Position numbers and translations under genes: made by a program. From positions 62,001-126,000 of the forward strand of contig JAFLEH010000014.1 of NCBI GenBank assembly GCA_017301995.1: 64,000 nucleotides of DNA, read 5' to 3'. Below, one piece after another: positions 25,792 to 33,624 of the stretch. The DNA is from Verrucomicrobiota bacterium (lineage in GTDB: Bacteria; Verrucomicrobiota; Verrucomicrobiia; Verrucomicrobiales; Akkermansiaceae). Position 1 is the stretch's first letter; the number at the start of each line of letters is the position of its first letter. The notes beneath the pieces were generated by a model. It searched no databases, was not told the DNA's origin, and saw nothing but the letters and a program-made list of their open reading frames with translations.

Positions 25792-27165
25792 ATGCCTTTG
25801 TCCGCCCTGGATTTGTTCACTATCGGAATCGGTCCGTCATCGTCCCACACCGTCGGGCCGATGCGTGCCGCCAGCCGCTTCGTCCGGAAACTGGCGAAGT
25901 CTCGCCTAACATCCCAGGTTTCCCGGCTGACCTGCGATCTGTATGGATCGCTGGCGGCCACCGGCAAGGGCCACGGCACCGACGACGCGATCATCCTCGG
26001 GTTTCTCGGCGAGGAACCGGAAACCGTGGCGATCGAGGGCATTTCCGCACGCTTGCGGACAATCCGGCAGAATAAAATCCTCACGCTGCCATGGGGCGCG
26101 GAAATCGCCTTCAACGAGGCCAAGGACCTGAGTTTCAAGCGCCTCAAACCTCTGCCGCTGCACCCCAATGGCATGCATTTCACCGCGCTGGATGCCGCTG
26201 GCGAACCGCTGGCCGACGAGGTGATCTACTCAACCGGCGGCGGATTCATCGCCACCGAGGCGGAGCTGCGGAAGCCCCCGAAAAAGCGCGTGCAACCCGC
26301 CTATCCGTTCGCCACCGCCGAGGAACTTCTCGCCCATTGCGCGGCCAACCGGCTGGGTATCAGCGACCTGATGTGGGCCAACGAGGAGGCGTTCCGTCCG
26401 GCCGCGCAAACCCGTGCCAGACTCGACGCGGTCTGGCAAACGATGCAGGACTGCGTGAAACGCGGATGCCACCAAAACGGCACCCTGCCCGGCGGACTCC
26501 GGGTGAAACGCCGCGCCCACGCGATTTTCAACCACCTCCGGAACCACTCGGAAGCCGCCCTAACCGATCCACTGACCATCCTCGACTGGGTGAACCTCTA
26601 CGCCCTAGCGGTCAACGAGGAAAACGCGGCCGGCGGTCGGGTGGTCACCGCCCCCACCAACGGTGCCGCCGGCATCATCCCCGCAGTGCTCCACTACGCG
26701 GTTCGATTCCGCCACCCGGCCCATCCGGATGGCGTCCATCGTTTTCTCCTCTGCGCCGGGGCCATCGGCCAACTCTACAAGCGCAACGCCTCGATCTCCG
26801 GCGCCGAGGCCGGCTGCCAGGGCGAAGTCGGCGTCGCTTGCTCGATGGCTGCCGCCGGCCTAACCGAATACCTCGGCGGCACTCCCGAACAGGTCGCCAA
26901 CGCCGCGGAAATCGGCATGGAGCACAACCTGGGCCTCACCTGCGATCCGATCGGCGGTCTCGTGCAGATCCCCTGCATCGAGCGCAATGCGATGGGATCC
27001 ATCAAGGCGATCAACGCCGCCCGCCTCGCCCTCGCCGGCGACGGCACGCACTTTGTTTCCCTCGATAAGGTGATCCGCACCATGCGCGACACCGGACGCG
27101 ACATGCACAGCAAATACAAGGAAACCTCCCGCGGCGGACTGGCGGTGAGCGTTGTGGAATGTTGA
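25792..27165 (+). CDS. sdaA: L-serine ammonia-lyase (one-chain, iron-sulfur)
   Basis: Deaminates L-serine to pyruvate and ammonia using a [4Fe-4S] cluster. 457 residues in one chain, combining the beta (N-terminal, SALDLFTIGIGPSSSHTVGPM) and alpha domains. Cluster region: GAEAGCQGEVGVACSM, LGLTCDPIGGLVQIPCIERNA, with the expected Cys residues; VVTAPTNGAAGIIPAVLHY is also a family block. The start at ATG 25792 is that of the conserved protein; upstream bases are in the preceding intergenic region. No gene for serine uptake is adjacent, so it is probably a stand-alone catabolic enzyme. Confidence 0.95.
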   Translation: MPLSALDLFTIGIGPSSSHTVGPMRAASRFVRKLAKSRLTSQVSRLTCDLYGSLAATGKGHGTDDAIILGFLGEEPETVAIEGISARLRTIRQNKILTLPWGAEIAFNEAKDLSFKRLKPLPLHPNGMHFTALDAAGEPLADEVIYSTGGGFIATEAELRKPPKKRVQPAYPFATAEELLAHCAANRLGISDLMWANEEAFRPAAQTRARLDAVWQTMQDCVKRGCHQNGTLPGGLRVKRRAHAIFNHLRNHSEAALTDPLTILDWVNLYALAVNEENAAGGRVVTAPTNGAAGIIPAVLHYAVRFRHPAHPDGVHRFLLCAGAIGQLYKRNASISGAEAGCQGEVGVACSMAAAGLTEYLGGTPEQVANAAEIGMEHNLGLTCDPIGGLVQIPCIERNAMGSIKAINAARLALAGDGTHFVSLDKVIRTMRDTGRDMHSKYKETSRGGLAVSVVEC

Positions 27166-27213
27166 GGCAAATGCTGAAAATCTGAAATGCCGAAAATCCG
27201 ATTCCGATCTATC

Positions 27214-27861
27214 ATGAAAGTGCTGGCGGCGATTGTGGGGTTGTTGGAGCTTGGTTGTGCGACGCTGCCCAAGGCGCTGCCGCCGGTCCGCGAAACGCCG
27301 CCCGCGCCGGCCACCCGCACGTTTCATGTGCTCTCCCACGGCTGGCACACCGGGATCGCCCTGCCCGCCGCCGACCTCAACCGCCGGCTGCCCGACCTCG
27401 CGCGCCGCTTTCCCCGCTGCGCCTATTACGAGATCGGCTGGGGCGACGCCGGATTCTATCAATCCCCGAAAGTCACCACCGGTCTCGCCTTACAGGCGAT
27501 GTTCCGCTCGCCGGGCACGGTGGTTCACGTCGTGGGCTTCAACGCGCCGCCACCGGCCCAATTCCTCACCAGCGAGGTTCTATCCGTTTCAGCCAGCGAG
27601 GCAAACTACCGCAATCTGCTCCACTACCTGGTATCGTCGTTCGCCCTTGACGCGGATGGACGCCCCGTTTCCCGCGGGCCGGGGCTTTATGGCGACAGCG
27701 CATTCTACGCCGCCACCGGCCGCTACCATGCCTGCAACACCTGCAACAAATGGACCGCCAAGGCGCTGACATCAGCCGGCGTGGAACTCTCGCCCGCGAT
27801 TTCCCTAACCTCGGATTCGGTCATGGACAAACTGCGCGCCATGCCGGCCGCCGGACGTTAG
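27214..27861 (+). CDS. DUF2459 (TIGR02117) lipoprotein
   Basis: 215 residues from ATG 27214. The N-terminus MKVLAAIVGLLELGC is a lipoprotein signal with lipobox LELGC, which is why I prefer this start to ATG 27187. The body contains HVLSHGWHTGIALP, CAYYEIGWGDAGFYQSP and RYHACNTCNKWTAKAL, the signature of DUF2459/TIGR02117 (a family once noted beside urease genes; function unknown). Conserved His and Cys residues suggest a cysteine-peptidase-like (NlpC/P60 related) fold, but that is inference. Convergent with the following DoxX gene, sharing four bases at the stops. Confidence 0.88.
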   Translation: MKVLAAIVGLLELGCATLPKALPPVRETPPAPATRTFHVLSHGWHTGIALPAADLNRRLPDLARRFPRCAYYEIGWGDAGFYQSPKVTTGLALQAMFRSPGTVVHVVGFNAPPPAQFLTSEVLSVSASEANYRNLLHYLVSSFALDADGRPVSRGPGLYGDSAFYAATGRYHACNTCNKWTAKALTSAGVELSPAISLTSDSVMDKLRAMPAAGR

Positions 27862-28292
27862 ATCCGGCGCCGGGAGCATTCCCACCACAAAAACCCGAGC
27901 GCCGCGTAATACCCCGCGAACTCGGCCACCTTGCCCCAATAGTGGATCGGCTTGTCGCCACCGTGGCAGCCACAGGAAATGTTCAACCCCTGCGACCACG
28001 CCCAGCCGACGCAAATCGCGAACACCGCCACCAGACCGGCCAGCACCAGCAGTGTCGCCCGCCGCCAGATCCCGACCGCCAGGCACAGCCCGGCCACGAT
28101 TTCCACCCATGGCACCGTGAACGCGGCCACCGCATCCAACGGCGGCTTGATGAACGGCAATTGGTAGTTGCCGATGTCGAGGGTGAACTTGTCCAGCCCG
28201 CTCACCGCGATTTTCCAAACCCCGCTCCCCACAAACCACGTTCCCAAAGCGACACTCACCATCCATGCAAGAATGGTGAAGTCCTTGGCCAT
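27858..28292 (-). CDS. DoxX/MauE-like membrane protein with CGCHG motif
   Basis: 144 residues with four predicted membrane helices (about 9-30, 50-70, 75-95, 120-138). The pattern WKI.....DKFxLDIxNYQLP, VPWVEIVAGLCLAVG and SCGCHGG resembles the MauE/DoxX-like family, which includes methylamine-utilisation protein MauE and relatives often linked to thiol-disulfide or quinone redox steps. The SCGCHG motif lies in the loop after helix 3 and is probably functional. Start ATG 28292 (an ATG at 28313 is possible). Function is uncertain: it could serve in periplasmic redox or electron transfer. Confidence 0.8.
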   Translation of the reverse strand: MAKDFTILAWMVSVALGTWFVGSGVWKIAVSGLDKFTLDIGNYQLPFIKPPLDAVAAFTVPWVEIVAGLCLAVGIWRRATLLVLAGLVAVFAICVGWAWSQGLNISCGCHGGDKPIHYWGKVAEFAGYYAALGFLWWECSRRRI

Positions 28293-28491
28293 CGTCTCGC
28301 GCTCGCTCCGCATGCGGAAACGCTGTCGTCTCCCGGCCCGCCCCGCAAGCCGATTCGATCCGCGATCTTTTCGCACGAAACCTTGCCGCTTGAAATTTCG
28401 CCGAATATCAGCGAGTATCGGCACGTTGAATCCCCGCGCCCCGCGAATTTCAAATCGCAAATCTCAAATTTCACATATCACCCCCCTCCCG

Positions 28492-30171
28492 ATGACCGCC
28501 CTCAAACGCATCTTCTTCTGGCTCTCCGGAGCCGGCACCGAAACGCTCGAACAATGCCCGAAATGGGAGCAGCGCAAATACGTCGCGTTCGGCGCCACCG
28601 TGCTCGTCCCCTGCGCGTTCGCGTTCATCGCCTGCGCCTACGCGCTTTCCACACTCACCGACAACCCGCGCGTGATCTATCCGGTCGCCGCGGTGTGGGC
28701 GTTCATCATCCTCACCATCGACCGCGCGCTGATCTCCGGCTACCGGCCGTATCTATCCGTTTTCCGCAAGCTCTCGCAGTTTTCCCTGCGCATCCTCGTG
28801 GCGGTGCTGATGGGCATCACCATCGCCCACCCGCTGGTCCTCCTGCTGTTCCGCGACACCATCACCTCGGTGATCGAGAAGGACCGCGCCGCGGAAATCG
28901 AGGTCGTCCGCGGCACCTTCCAGAAGGAAAAGGAACGCGTCTCCGCCCAGATCACCGCCGTCGAGGCCCAGCTCGCCGAGCAACGCCAGCGCTGGAACGA
29001 GTCGTTCCAGGCCAAATTCATCCTCCAGGACAAAACGGAAACCGATTCCGCGATCCCCGGCCTAACCGCCGAGCAGCAGGCCGAACTCAAGACCGCCATC
29101 GACGAAAACACCGCGCCCTTCCGCGAACGGCTGGCCGTGGTGGACAAACAACACGATGAACTCACTCCGCAATACGCCAAGCTCCAGACCGAACTCGGAT
29201 TCTGGCAGGCGGAGTTCGAGCGCGAACTCAACGGCCAACGCTCCGGCCTCAAGGGCGAGGGTCCCCGCGCCCGCTCGATCCGCGCCGACCAGCTCGAACC
29301 CCGCCGCGAGGAGGCCAAACGCCTCGGCGCGCTGCTGGAACACCTGACCTCGGAGAAAACCAACCTGCAAACCCAATCCCGCGAAGCCGAGGCCGCCGCC
29401 ATCGCGGCCTTCGAAGGGAAACTCGCGGAAATCAACAAGGCCAACCAGGCCGAGGCCGACCGCGTGGCCGCCCTCAAACGCAAGGTCGAGGAAGACCAGG
29501 CCGGACAATTCGTTTCCCAACAGAACGCCCTGCGCGAAACCATCAAACTCCAGATCGAGACCCGCCTCAACGAACTCAACCGCGTCCAGGGCGAACTCGC
29601 CACCGTCGCCAACCAGGAAAACGACCGGATCAACGCGCTCCAGGCCGAACCCCGGCGCGACATACTAACACAGACGCTCGCCCTCCACGCGCTGTTCCTC
29701 GCCGGCAACCAGGGCGGACAGTTCGCCTTCTACACCTACATCGTCCTCACCCTGCTCTTCATGCTGGTGGACACCATCCCCCTCATCATCAAGTTCTTCA
29801 CCAAACCCGGCCCCTACGACACCCTCGTGGACCGCGACGAAGTCACCTACGACGCCGAACACCGCGCCTTCCTCCACAGCCAGCGCCGCTACATGGAAAA
29901 CCTCGCCAGCGGCAACCTCATCGCCGTCACCCGCAACAAACGCCTCGAAAACGCCCTCGTCGATGGCGTCGAACACACCCGCGCCGCCCGCGAGTTCCTC
30001 GACTCGCTCGTCGAAATGGAACGCTCGTTCGCCGAGAAAATGAAACTCGAGGAACAACTCATCGGCGTTGCGGAGTCCGACAAACGCGCCGCCCACGAAG
30101 CCATCAAACGCCGCTTCTACGAAGACCTCCACCACCGCATGGAAGTCTTCTTCAGCACCGGCCACGCGTGA
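28492..30171 (+). CDS. DUF4407 membrane/coiled-coil protein
   Basis: 559 residues: two closely spaced membrane helices near 33-85, a third (about 100-122), a long cytoplasmic or periplasmic coiled coil (about 130-400) rich in Glu, Lys, Gln and Ala, then a C-terminal helix near 410-440 followed by a helical tail. The arrangement and segments such as RVIYPVAAVWAFIILTIDRALISGYRPY match DUF4407. No enzymatic motif is visible, so a structural or mechanosensing role is only inference. The upstream in-frame extension to 28168 lies in the DoxX region and is not used: the family begins MTALKRIFFWLSGAG. The leader carries iterated atttcaaat-like repeats. Confidence 0.85.
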   Translation: MTALKRIFFWLSGAGTETLEQCPKWEQRKYVAFGATVLVPCAFAFIACAYALSTLTDNPRVIYPVAAVWAFIILTIDRALISGYRPYLSVFRKLSQFSLRILVAVLMGITIAHPLVLLLFRDTITSVIEKDRAAEIEVVRGTFQKEKERVSAQITAVEAQLAEQRQRWNESFQAKFILQDKTETDSAIPGLTAEQQAELKTAIDENTAPFRERLAVVDKQHDELTPQYAKLQTELGFWQAEFERELNGQRSGLKGEGPRARSIRADQLEPRREEAKRLGALLEHLTSEKTNLQTQSREAEAAAIAAFEGKLAEINKANQAEADRVAALKRKVEEDQAGQFVSQQNALRETIKLQIETRLNELNRVQGELATVANQENDRINALQAEPRRDILTQTLALHALFLAGNQGGQFAFYTYIVLTLLFMLVDTIPLIIKFFTKPGPYDTLVDRDEVTYDAEHRAFLHSQRRYMENLASGNLIAVTRNKRLENALVDGVEHTRAAREFLDSLVEMERSFAEKMKLEEQLIGVAESDKRAAHEAIKRRFYEDLHHRMEVFFSTGHA

Positions 30172-30223
30172 GAACCGGGAGCGCTGACCGTTAGAGGCGA
30201 CCGGGTGCTAACCGATTATCGGG

Positions 30224-30322
30224 ATTGACATCCCTAAGCAAACTGATTCGCCGCGCACCGAACAAGCCCCCTCCCCTCTCCTCACCGAAAAAGACGCCTG
30301 CGCCTACCTCCGCGTCCGGTGA
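30224..30322 (+). pseudogene. Excisionase/HTH-like relic, 3'-truncated
   Basis: Frame ending LLTEKDACAYLRVR-stop; LLTEKDACAYLRV is the start of the helix-turn-helix of excisionase-type (MerR-like) proteins, after which the protein should continue for 40-50 more residues. No normal start codon is seen upstream. It is cut at the exact place where the minus-strand DUF499 relic is also cut (about 30320), implying a deletion between two converging genes. Confidence 0.5.
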
Positions 30323-30752
30323 GGGAGTCGAACTCGGTGCCCACGAAAACCGCAGCCGCCCCTTGCGGCACGGTGGACCCGCCGGCGGCGGAAAGGATGC
30401 GGCTTACTCCGGTCCATTCATGCGACTCCGCGCCGTGCCGGACGAGGTGGTAGAGCAGGGTGAGTGAGTGGGTCTTGCCGCGGCCGAACTGGGTCGAGAG
30501 GTTGAAAACGGCGGAGGTCCCCTCCGTATCGCCACCGAGCCGCCTGACCATCTGGGACGCAAGTTCAAGCAGGTTTTTTGTTAGATAAGTCTTTTCGAAG
30601 AACCGCTTGAGGTCCTGATAGTCGGGATGGGCGCCGCCGTCCCGGACATGATCGAGGTGGACGGCGAATTCCGAGGTGTCGAGGGATTCTCCTTCCAACA
30701 GGTCGGCTCGGGGCTCGACGACGGATTACCAAGGTTTCAGGCGGGTGCTCAT
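30321..30752 (-). pseudogene. DUF499 ATPase relic, stop at codon 9, 3' end deleted
   Basis: From ATG 30752 the frame reads MSTRLKPW-stop-SVVEPRADLLEGESLDTSEFAVHLDHV..., where the TAA (30728-30726) interrupts what is typically LKPW(R/H)xVVxPHxDVLxG in this family. It continues VFNLSTQFGRGKTHSLTLLYHL with P-loop GRGKTHS and ends abruptly after VFVGTEFDSL at about 30321. DUF499 proteins are large ATPases found with DUF1156 methyltransferases in putative defence operons; only the first ~140 residues remain. It is the third member of the row DUF1156, Fic, DUF499 on the minus strand. Confidence 0.8.
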
Positions 30753-30829
30753 GGGCGGAAAAAAGGCGGTGCGGATGAGGTTGGCGGATTTGGGGCGTTC
30801 TTGCAAGCGGATGGACAAAGGATTGTGGG

Positions 30830-32164
30830 TCAATCGCTACCTTTGCCGCTCCCGTCCCGGATGGCCTGCTCCAGCCGGGGCGACGGATAGAACACCATGC
30901 GCTTGCCGCTCTTGGACTGGTCCAGCAGGCCCTGGGCAACCAGATCCAACAAATCCGTGCGCGCCGTGTTATAGGAGGAATCATGACTGCGCTGGTGTCC
31001 CTCGATGGTGTAGGAGGTCCCTGTGTGGCGCAACGCGTGACCGATGAGGGCCTGTTGCCGGTGGTTCAGGTGCCGCCAATCGCGCAACAGCCTCTCGCTA
31101 TCCCCCACCTCGCGTGTTTTCCGGTTGATGTATTCGTGCAGGCTGCCGATGGCTTGCCGGATCACATCGGATTGGTGCAGAAGGAAGTAGGTGAGATCGT
31201 TGTCGTCGGTTTCGGTATGCAGGAATGCCCGGTAGTATTTCACCGGGGCGCGCCTCAGCACTTCCGAGATCGAAATATACTCGAACAGCCAGTAATCGGC
31301 CCGCAGCATGGCCCAGTAGAACAGGGCGCGGGCCGTCCGGCCGTTGCCGTCCACAAACGGGTGGTCGTAAGCCAACCAGAAGTGCAGGATTATCGCCCGG
31401 ATCGCCGGGTGGATGAACGGATCGGCGGGCTCGCCATTGGCAAACGCACACATCGCCGCCATTCGTTCTTCCAGTTCGGCGGCGGGCGGGGGCAGGTGGA
31501 CGATCTCTCCGGTGGTGACGTCCTCTACCGCGATCCGCTCGTCGGTCTTCCGGAAACGACCGGCTTCGTCCTCGCTGTCAAGGGTCTGCTCGGTGACCAA
31601 TCGGTGGATTTCAAAAACCCGTTCCGGCGTGAGCGGCTGTTTTCCAATCTCCCTGATCCGTCTCATGGTCAGGTAGTTGTTGAGGATCATCCGCTCGCTC
31701 TTGTCGCGTGGCGGGCGTCCGCTGCGGAGCATTTCCTTGGCCACTTTGCGGGTGGTCACAGCTCCTTCCAACTGACTGGAGGTGATGGCCTCCTCCATGA
31801 GCGAGCGCACCAGATACTGGTCCCGGGTGTCCGGATGGGTCACCGGCTCCCACATGCCGATTCTGCCACCGGCCCCGAGATCGATCTCATGGAGTTGTTT
31901 GGCGATCCGGTCGGGGGTGGAATAAGAGAAGGGCTTCCCTTGGCTGTCAGTGAGTGGCAGGGCTTTCATCGCGACGAACCGCCGGATTTTCAGTGCGCAC
32001 CACCATTCCTCAAGGGTCAGCCCCTCGGGAGGCTTCCGGTGCCGCAGGTCGTCCCAATGCCGGTAATCGTCCTCAAGCCGCGAGGACATCACGAGATTCA
32101 GCCTCTCCGGGCTGATTTTCCCGAAGATTTCCTGCATGGACGGCGGTTGGGCGGGCAGTTTCAT
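30830..32164 (-). CDS. Fic/DOC family protein, intact
   Basis: 444 residues. The Fic core motif HPFVDGNGRTAR (residues 268-279) is complete, including the catalytic His and the phosphate-binding Asn/Gly/Arg, so AMP (or other phosphodiester) transfer to a protein hydroxyl is expected. Residues 129-134, SSQLEG, fit the inhibitory motif (S/T)xxxE(G/N) placed N-terminal to the core, so it is a class II, self-inhibited Fic. The C-terminal part (about 370-444) resembles a winged-helix DNA-binding domain (SSYNTARTDLLDLVAQGLLDQ). It stands between relics of DUF1156 and DUF499, 113 and 77 bases apart. Which target it modifies is unknown. Confidence 0.93.
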   Translation of the reverse strand: MKLPAQPPSMQEIFGKISPERLNLVMSSRLEDDYRHWDDLRHRKPPEGLTLEEWWCALKIRRFVAMKALPLTDSQGKPFSYSTPDRIAKQLHEIDLGAGGRIGMWEPVTHPDTRDQYLVRSLMEEAITSSQLEGAVTTRKVAKEMLRSGRPPRDKSERMILNNYLTMRRIREIGKQPLTPERVFEIHRLVTEQTLDSEDEAGRFRKTDERIAVEDVTTGEIVHLPPPAAELEERMAAMCAFANGEPADPFIHPAIRAIILHFWLAYDHPFVDGNGRTARALFYWAMLRADYWLFEYISISEVLRRAPVKYYRAFLHTETDDNDLTYFLLHQSDVIRQAIGSLHEYINRKTREVGDSERLLRDWRHLNHRQQALIGHALRHTGTSYTIEGHQRSHDSSYNTARTDLLDLVAQGLLDQSKSGKRMVFYPSPRLEQAIRDGSGKGSD

Positions 32165-32169
32165 GGTGT

Positions 32170-32270
32170 TGTCTCAATTGCTCTCAATTTTTCGCAATTT
32201 GAGATTTGAGCCGGCCCGCGTCAATGCTTTTCTCTCAATTTGAGAAATTTTGAGATTTGCTGAGATTTCC
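32170..32270. promoter_or_regulatory. Cluster of TCTCAA/TTGAGA repeats before the Fic gene
   Basis: The 113-base space between the DUF1156 relic and the Fic gene holds repeated TCTCAA and TTGAGA or TTGAG units, for example gtctcaattg, gctctcaattt, caatttgaga, atttgagcc and tctctcaatttgaga. The last is a near-perfect palindrome about 32230-32244. The whole stretch is A+T-rich. The layout of several half-sites in both orientations suggests a cooperative operator, possibly for the Fic protein's own C-terminal winged helix. No binding evidence. Confidence 0.5.
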
Positions 32271-32277
32271 GCAACCC

Positions 32278-32738
32278 TCACAGCCCCAATCCCTTCTTCC
32301 TTGCCAGCACGCCGTCCACCCAGCGCTTTTCCTGGGAACCGCCGGGGTAGAGGGCGCTGAGGGATTGGGCGAGTTTCCAGGAGGCGGCGTCCCGGCCGGC
32401 CCCGTCTTCGACGAGGAAACGGCGCAGGGCCTCGCCGCGGCCGGTGGCGAAAAGGATCATCGACTGGTGGATGCGGTCCAGCACGGTTTCGCCGGGTTTG
32501 GAGACGCTGACTTCCTCCCAGGCGGTTTCGGCGGTGGCTTCGTCGGTGAGGCGGGAGAAGAGGTCGAGCTGTTGGTCCTTTTTCTTGCGCTTGGGGGCTT
32601 CCGCCACCTTGGCCTCCATGCCGAAGATGTAGGTGGTGCGCTCAGCCACGGGCAGCAGTCGGGCGGTCTCTCCCTGCACCTCCACCACGCCCCGCAAGCT
32701 GGCGAGGTCGGCGCCGAGACCTTGTCCGTTCTGGCCGC
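32278..32738 (-). pseudogene. DUF1156 DNA methyltransferase, C-terminal relic
   Basis: About 150 codons remain: ...GADLASLRGVVEVQGETARLLPVAERTTYIFG, then a linker, then LDRIHQSMILFATGRGEALRRFLVEDGAGRDAASWKLAQSLSALYPGGSQEKRWVDGVLARKKGLGL-stop, which is the usual C-terminal end of DUF1156 (adenine-specific DNA methylase-like) proteins. The catalytic N-terminal domain of about 700-800 residues is missing; similarity ends near 32738, where an epimerase fragment in opposite orientation begins. It was probably the first gene of an operon with the Fic and DUF499 genes. Confidence 0.8.
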
Positions 32739-33206
32739 CACCACGGCCTGCGGTACGTCGCGTTGCGGTTTTTCTCGGTCTGGGGACCCGGCCAGCGCCC
32801 GGACCTGGCCCTGGAGTGCTTCCGCCGCCGGATCGAAGCAGGTCAGCCCTTGGAGATCCACGGCGACGGCACCCAGCGCCGCGACCTCACCCACGTGTCC
32901 GATGTGGCGCGGGCCGTGGAACTGGCGGTCCGGTGGCCGGGACCGGGGGCGGTGGCCCTGAACGTCGGAACGGGCCGAAACCACTCGGTTCTGGACATGG
33001 TGGACGCCGCCGCCAAAAACGCCGCCGCTTTACACTTTCCGGGCTCCGGCTTTACTAACTTTACACCCGTTCTAACCAAGATAGACCCCCACCCGGCGGA
33101 TGTGCCGGAAACGCGCGCATCCATTGTGGCCGTAGGGCGGGAGCTTGGCTGGACCCCCTCGGTTTTCTTCCCAAACGGACCGATTTCCGACGTGAAAAAA
33201 GTGTAA
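32739..33206 (+). pseudogene. NAD-dependent epimerase/dehydratase, C-terminal relic
   Basis: The frame from 32739 encodes HHGLRYVALRFFSVWGPGQRPDLAL, then EIHGDGTQRRDLTHVSDVARAVELAV, LNVGTGRNHSVLDMV, and ends ...RELGWTPSVFFPNGPISDVKKV. These match the second half of SDR nucleotide-sugar epimerases (for example UDP-glucose 4-epimerase). The N-terminal Rossmann GxxGxxG part and the catalytic YxxxK are absent, so it is a remnant fused head-to-head with the truncated methyltransferase. The tail region is unusual (ctttacac repeats at 33027-33065) and may be partly rearranged. Confidence 0.75.
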
Positions 33207-33624
33207 AGCTGAAAATGGCTCCTTTCATAGGATTTGGATGGGGGTGGGACCCCCCAAGGACTTTGTCGCCATCGGGAATAGATTTCCTGTTCACTATCAA
33301 CGAGTTACAGCAATCTCAAACGGTCGCTTTGTCGCCAATTCTAACTGGTTCCGCTCCCAAATTTAACCAACGAAAGCGGTTAGACTGATCCAGCCTGCCG
33401 CCCCTTGCTGCGATCGGCATAGCCTGGCCAGTGGCACCGGGCGGCGAGGTACGGCAATCTCAGGCCGGTTGTGCGGCAAGAACGAGTGAGTAGGGGAATG
33501 GGCGGCAGATCCAATCAATTCCGCCCCGAGGCCGAAGTCACCCGCTGAATCCTGAAGATTCTCCTGAAGATTCTCCTTGTCAGGGTGCGTGGATTCTGTA
33601 GTTTGACTGGCGAAAGACCGACAA
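33207..33624. other. Intergenic stretch of the island, no gene seen
   Basis: 418 bases of mixed composition. I see no ORF with protein-like features. A 12-base unit, cctgaagattct, occurs twice in tandem at 33551-33574, and ctggcgaaag with a TTGACT-like box (ttgactggcg, about 33602) lies just before the next gene and could be a promoter element. Confidence 0.4.
33551..33574. repeat. Two tandem copies of a 12-base unit
   Basis: cctgaagattct is repeated exactly (33551-33562 and 33563-33574) and followed by a partial third unit (cct). Short and in non-coding DNA. Confidence 0.85.

Noticed and set aside
30180..30240. Copy of the tRNA-Lys 3' end as the left attachment site
   Set aside because: I looked for the ggttcgaatcc-like end and its reverse complement near the left edge and found no convincing match.
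33207..33624. CRISPR array or known structured RNA in the island spacer
   Set aside because: Only one 12-base tandem pair; no regular repeat-spacer pattern and no recognisable tmRNA, RNase P or 6S-like features.
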